Shown piece by piece: positions 60,523 to 64,000 of a stretch of 64,000 bases of DNA. The DNA is from Marinoscillum sp040222955 (GTDB lineage: Bacteria; Bacteroidota; Bacteroidia; Cytophagales; Cyclobacteriaceae), in the NCBI RefSeq assembly GCF_040222955.1, contig NZ_JAVKCA010000024.1, positions 12,134-76,133 on the forward strand, read 5' to 3'. The notes below the pieces were generated by a model, which was given only the letters and a program-made list of their open reading frames with translations, made no database searches and was not told the DNA's origin. Both the position numbers and the translations under genes were made by a program. Position 1 is the stretch's first letter; every line of letters starts with the position of its first letter.

Positions 60523-61779
60523 TTATTTATTCTGAAAAAAATGACCCTGATTATACACTCCAAAACACTTACCGGTCAGCTGCTTACCATATTTAGGTGT
60601 GTTATTTGACCTGGATGGATTCTGCTTACCAGTGAATTCCCAAATATGAGACGGGTCAAAAACGGCCAGTTTTGCGATGCTTCCAGCCTCCACTTTCACC
60701 TCAGGAAGACCTAATACTGCCCTTGGTCCTGAGGTAAGCTTTTGTACGGCTATCTCCAAAGGTAGCTCACCCTGTAACGTAAGCAAGTCAGAATATAGGG
60801 TGGGCAGAGACATGATACCCGGGCTCGCTAAATCGAATTCAAGCTCTTTACTCTCAGGATCCTGTGGCTGATGAGAAGAAATAATCGCGTCAATCACCCC
60901 TTCTTTCAGGCCTTTTATCAATGCTTTACGATCCCTTTCACCTCTAAAAGGTGGGTCAGACTTCAAATTAGAATCATAGTCCATCAGGTCATCATCCGTA
61001 TATAACAATTGATTCACTGCCACATCTGCTGTCACCTGAAGCCCCTTCTTCTTAGCAGATTTGATCAGGTTCACACCTCTTGCCGTGCTCAAATGACTAA
61101 CATGCAGCCTTCCACCCGCATACTTCAGAATGTCGAGATCCCGTTTGATGGCAATTTCTTCTGAAATACCCGGCTCTCCCTTCAGGCCCAAAGTGGTGCT
61201 CACACCGCCTTCATGCATATGGGTAAATTGAGAAAGATGAACGTCCTTAGGCCTGTTCATAATAAGTCCATCAAACTTCTGGACGTACTGAAGGGCCTTT
61301 AATAGCAACTCGGTATTCCATATTGGATGGAGACCGTCTGAAAAAGCCACGGCACCGGCATCCTGCAAATCCAGTATTTCTGTAAGGTTCTCCCCAAGGC
61401 ACCCTTCACTCACGGCCGCAATCACGTGTAAATCCACTCCGGCCGTAGAACCCGCTCTTATAAAACCAACGTCACTTTTGCTGTCAATCACCGGGTGAGT
61501 ATTGGGTATCAGGCAAACATCCGAAAAGCCACCAAACAGGGCACTTTTGACCCCGGAAGCCAAATTTTCCTTATGCTCAAATCCGGGTTCATTAAAATGA
61601 GCAAAAAGGTCAAAAAAGGCTGGAGTAACTACCTTCCCCTTTAAATCAATTACTTTCCTACCCTCCAGTCCCTTGCCAACCGCAGAGATCACACCTTCTT
61701 CCACAAGTATGTCCAGGGTCTCTCCATGATATTTGGAGTTAACGTCCATGATCTTAGCATTGGCAAGTAGTGTTTTCAT
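60523..61779 (-). CDS. Dihydroorotase homologue lacking key metal ligands
   Basis: 418 residues from ATG 61779-61777, which overlaps the upstream TAA as TAATG; a longer frame from 61848 is rejected for that reason. Overall alignment to PyrC (LKGKVVTPAFFDLFAHFNEP, RLHVSHLSTARGVNLI, TSGPRAVLGLP) is clear. Yet the HxH metal motif is F59-A-H61, its Arg is Asn63, the usual HH site reads VAVNQLLY, and the xDHAPH motif reads SSHQPQ. It therefore probably lacks a binuclear metal centre, like the inactive dihydroorotases (PyrC'/PyrX) that support aspartate carbamoyltransferase. A divergent but active enzyme is not excluded. Second gene of the BatA-DUF4199-GT2 operon. Confidence 0.85.
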   Translation of the reverse strand: MKTLLANAKIMDVNSKYHGETLDILVEEGVISAVGKGLEGRKVIDLKGKVVTPAFFDLFAHFNEPGFEHKENLASGVKSALFGGFSDVCLIPNTHPVIDSKSDVGFIRAGSTAGVDLHVIAAVSEGCLGENLTEILDLQDAGAVAFSDGLHPIWNTELLLKALQYVQKFDGLIMNRPKDVHLSQFTHMHEGGVSTTLGLKGEPGISEEIAIKRDLDILKYAGGRLHVSHLSTARGVNLIKSAKKKGLQVTADVAVNQLLYTDDDLMDYDSNLKSDPPFRGERDRKALIKGLKEGVIDAIISSHQPQDPESKELEFDLASPGIMSLPTLYSDLLTLQGELPLEIAVQKLTSGPRAVLGLPEVKVEAGSIAKLAVFDPSHIWEFTGKQNPSRSNNTPKYGKQLTGKCFGVYNQGHFFQNK

Positions 61780-63725
61780 TAGGTAAATCTTAGAAGTAAG
61801 GTTTCTGCCATTAAAAATATCAGCGCCAAAATTAATGCATATTTCCATAAGCCATTCTCACTGCTTTCGGAAGTATTACTCATCAGAGTTGCTCCGCTAT
61901 CCACCTTCTCCAGCCGAATATGGTCATAACCCTGGATCATCTCCTCAAATTCACCTGAACCAATAGCAGCGATTTCGGACTCTCGCTGATCAAAATTGAG
62001 TGCAATAGATTTAAGCGTGTCATTCTCAGAAACCAAATGATAAATTCCGGGGATCGAAATAACATCTGGGAGTTCCAACAGGACTTCACCCTTGGAATAT
62101 CTGTAACTAGGAATAAATACGTTCTGTGAGTTTCTCAATTCCAAAATATCCCCCGGAGCTACGCCATCCATTTTCAATGGAATTAAACCACCGCCAAGAC
62201 GATATGACATAGGAGCTACTCCCATTGGCTGAGCCAACAGATACATGACCGGGACAAAAATTGCATGTTTGTGAAAATTGGTCATCGAATCTACCAAAGG
62301 ACTGGTTATCACGTAGGTGGGTTTCTTTCCAGACTTGACAAGGAAGGGGAAACCTTCATTCGCACTTATGATGGATTCAGTAAACCCGGACACACCATAG
62401 GTACCCTTTACATTGGGCAGACCCGCGCGTTCATTCTTTTCACTAAACACCCCATCAAAAAAAGGATGATCGAGTGATTTTCGACTTACCGTACCCTCTT
62501 CCGGTCTTCTTTTCTGCTCCAGTCCAAAACCCAAAACGGGATGATATGACTCCAGATCAGCTGATACTGACGGCACCACAAGTATCTTACCGTCGATCTG
62601 ATCTACCTGACTTACCAGCCAATTTGGAATCCTCTCCAGACCATTTAAGATCAATAAATCGGCATTTACAACATCCTCAAAAGAAGCATTCTCGATTGAA
62701 TTACTGACGAGGCTAAAATAGTCACTGTTAGAAAACACCTTCTCAAAATAGCCGCCATCGCTCTTGGCAGAAGATAATACCACTACAAGTGGCTTAGTGG
62801 CAGGTGAAATGGAGAAATAAAAGTCGTTATCAAAAACCACAGGATTATCCTGCACACTAATCTTATAATTACCCGCCAGTGGCTCATTCACCCCAATATC
62901 CAAAGAAAGCATTTCAGTCTGCAGGCCTTGTAAGGTCGCCGTAAAAGCTGACAGCTGTTGCTCACCTTTTTCCACCTTCACCAGTACATTATCCATCTTT
63001 TCGCTACCCGTATTCCTGATTCCAAAATGCAATGTATTCACCCCGGTCAAACCAATCGGTTTCTCCAAAAACACAGAATCCACATAAAGATTTCGAGAAT
63101 TCTCCGCTATCAATTGATGATAAATAATCATCATTGAACTGTCACCTAATGCTTTATCGATCGGCAGTATAGTGGATCGCTGCAAATCTCCATAAACGTG
63201 TAAAAGATCAATACCATAATATTCAGCCCTACCAATCAAATCGTCCAGGGATAATGCCCCATCTGAAAACCTAACTTCCGATAAAATAGCATCTGGCTCA
63301 GAAAACTCGCTTTGCCCATCATTATCAAACACTCGAACAGCTGCCCCTTCCCATTCATTGAAAAGTGCTTGGATGGAAGAATATGCACCATAAAGCAACG
63401 GTTCTCCCTTGGCATCGGTCTGTTGCATACTATAGGAATTATCAAGATAAATAGCGCCTGACCTTACGCTTTCGGAGCTAAGGCCGTCTCCAAGCATTGG
63501 CTTACTGAAGGCCACAACTAAGAAAAAAAAGACCAAAAGTCTTGATATAAGTATGAGAAACTTTTTGAGTGTCGATTTAGACTTCTGTTGCTGCTCTATA
63601 CTAGTAAGAAAGGATAAATTCGAAAAGTATACCTTCTTAAGTCTCCTAAAGTTAAAGAGATGTATGATGATGGGTATTAGCAGCAAAGCAAATGCCCAAA
63701 AAACACCGGGATTCAAAAAATACAT
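61779..63725 (-). CDS. BatA-domain membrane protein
   Basis: 648 residues. The N-terminus (FLNPGVFWAFALLLIPIIIHL, FNFRRLKKVYFSNLSFL) is the BatA/aerotolerance N-terminal domain, with two transmembrane helices (about 7-25 and 55-75). A von Willebrand-like and a large beta-rich periplasmic part follow (YLDNSYSMQQTDAKGEPLLY has the MIDAS-like DxSxS form). The last helix, LWKYALILALIFLMAETLLL, anchors the C-terminus. Such proteins are widespread in Bacteroidota; function is not established. First gene of the operon, coupled to the next by TAATG. Confidence 0.82.
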   Translation of the reverse strand: MYFLNPGVFWAFALLLIPIIIHLFNFRRLKKVYFSNLSFLTSIEQQQKSKSTLKKFLILISRLLVFFFLVVAFSKPMLGDGLSSESVRSGAIYLDNSYSMQQTDAKGEPLLYGAYSSIQALFNEWEGAAVRVFDNDGQSEFSEPDAILSEVRFSDGALSLDDLIGRAEYYGIDLLHVYGDLQRSTILPIDKALGDSSMMIIYHQLIAENSRNLYVDSVFLEKPIGLTGVNTLHFGIRNTGSEKMDNVLVKVEKGEQQLSAFTATLQGLQTEMLSLDIGVNEPLAGNYKISVQDNPVVFDNDFYFSISPATKPLVVVLSSAKSDGGYFEKVFSNSDYFSLVSNSIENASFEDVVNADLLILNGLERIPNWLVSQVDQIDGKILVVPSVSADLESYHPVLGFGLEQKRRPEEGTVSRKSLDHPFFDGVFSEKNERAGLPNVKGTYGVSGFTESIISANEGFPFLVKSGKKPTYVITSPLVDSMTNFHKHAIFVPVMYLLAQPMGVAPMSYRLGGGLIPLKMDGVAPGDILELRNSQNVFIPSYRYSKGEVLLELPDVISIPGIYHLVSENDTLKSIALNFDQRESEIAAIGSGEFEEMIQGYDHIRLEKVDSGATLMSNTSESSENGLWKYALILALIFLMAETLLLRFT

Positions 63726-63880
63726 GAAGTATCTACGCTCAAGTGTGATTTATTCTATCGTCAAATCTATTGCTTAATTTCCGATTTCAAGAATACATCA
63801 AAAGCTTTAATCCTGATCCCGGATAAGGCAAATATTGGATCAATCTGGAAAGTTGGGGGAAAGATGAAGTTGGTATTTCT

Positions 63881-64000
63881 TTGCCATTAAAAAAGTTGAA
63901 GGAATTAGACTTGTTGAAACTGGTATTACCCGAGGGTATGTTGGACTATTTTGATGTATCGGGTATGGAAATTAAAGAAGGCCAATATCAGATCTATCTA
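63881..64000 (+). CDS. ISAon1-family transposase N-terminal region (partial, runs off the right edge)
   Basis: From the TTG at 63881 the frame reads MPLKKLKELDLLKLVLPEGM then LDYFDVSGMEIKEGQYQIYL to the edge, matching the start of the small N-terminal protein of ISAon1-type elements. The frame is open upstream to 63823, so the start is uncertain. The left end of the element probably lies between 63780 and 63880, but I cannot define its terminal repeat because the other end is outside the window. Confidence 0.65.
   Translation, partial: MPLKKLKELDLLKLVLPEGMLDYFDVSGMEIKEGQYQIYL

Noticed and set aside
1..64000. CRISPR array, restriction system or phage-defence island
   Set aside because: No regularly spaced direct repeats, no cas genes and no methylase/nuclease pairs; the lone methyltransferase at 56740 has a zinc motif and sits by glycosyltransferase genes.

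Overview
The window looks like chromosome from a marine-type Bacteroidota bacterium, most likely of the order Cytophagales (inference). The pointers are three proteins with type IX secretion sorting tails (a GH5 glycosidase, an M4 metalloprotease and a CHU_C-type adhesin-like protein), a hybrid two-component system, DUF4199, DUF5686 and BatA-domain proteins, RHS proteins with a DUF6443-like region, a eukaryote-like short glutamine synthetase, and promoters with the Bacteroidota -7 motif TAnnTTTG. There is no rRNA operon and no CRISPR array; one tRNA gene (Lys, UUU) is present.

Layout. 1-4321 (minus): a compact, translationally coupled type II secretion/type IV pilus-like operon (pseudopilin, prepilin peptidase, GspE ATPase, secretin, and a gene running off the left edge). 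4322-8384: an accessory zone with a tail-fibre-like surface protein and a decayed copy of it, a collagen-like lipoprotein, a ParE-type toxin-antitoxin pair, REP-like palindromes, and a REP-associated tyrosine transposase (RAYT) broken by one frameshift and by a 401-bp MITE-like insertion with terminal inverted repeats and a target duplication. 8385-17681 (minus): a three-gene RHS polymorphic-toxin-like operon ending in a MORN-repeat (YwqK-like) lipoprotein that may be the immunity gene. 18002-22700: tRNA-Lys, a TPR/SH3 membrane protein, then the nitrogen-assimilation set amt, outer-membrane porin, glnA.

23138-30849: a trans-sulfuration-type PLP enzyme, a DUF5686 outer-membrane protein, a large secreted CHU_C protein and the 23S rRNA uracil methyltransferase. 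30850-38516: a Fic-protein remnant, then a secreted GH5 glycosidase beside a hybrid two-component regulator that probably controls it. 38753-44460: a small conserved protein, an MscS channel, a periplasmic protein, a secreted amidohydrolase and the pxpABC 5-oxoprolinase operon. 44824-48102: a secreted thermolysin-like protease. 48196-57504: mostly housekeeping or conserved genes (class II glutamine amidotransferase, two Spo0M-like proteins, an SF1 helicase with a TerB-like partner, AcpH-like, CrcB, DnaJ-TPR, thioesterase, methyltransferase). 57514-63725 (minus): an operon of BatA-like protein, a dihydroorotase homologue lacking key metal ligands, two DUF4199 membrane proteins and two family 2 glycosyltransferases. 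An ISAon1-like transposase N-terminus enters at the right edge.

The most unusual content is in the accessory zone at 4.3-14 kb. The nested RAYT/MITE structure can be reconstructed base by base from the sequence, and the RHS/MORN operon carries an unrecognised C-terminal domain of about 237 residues.
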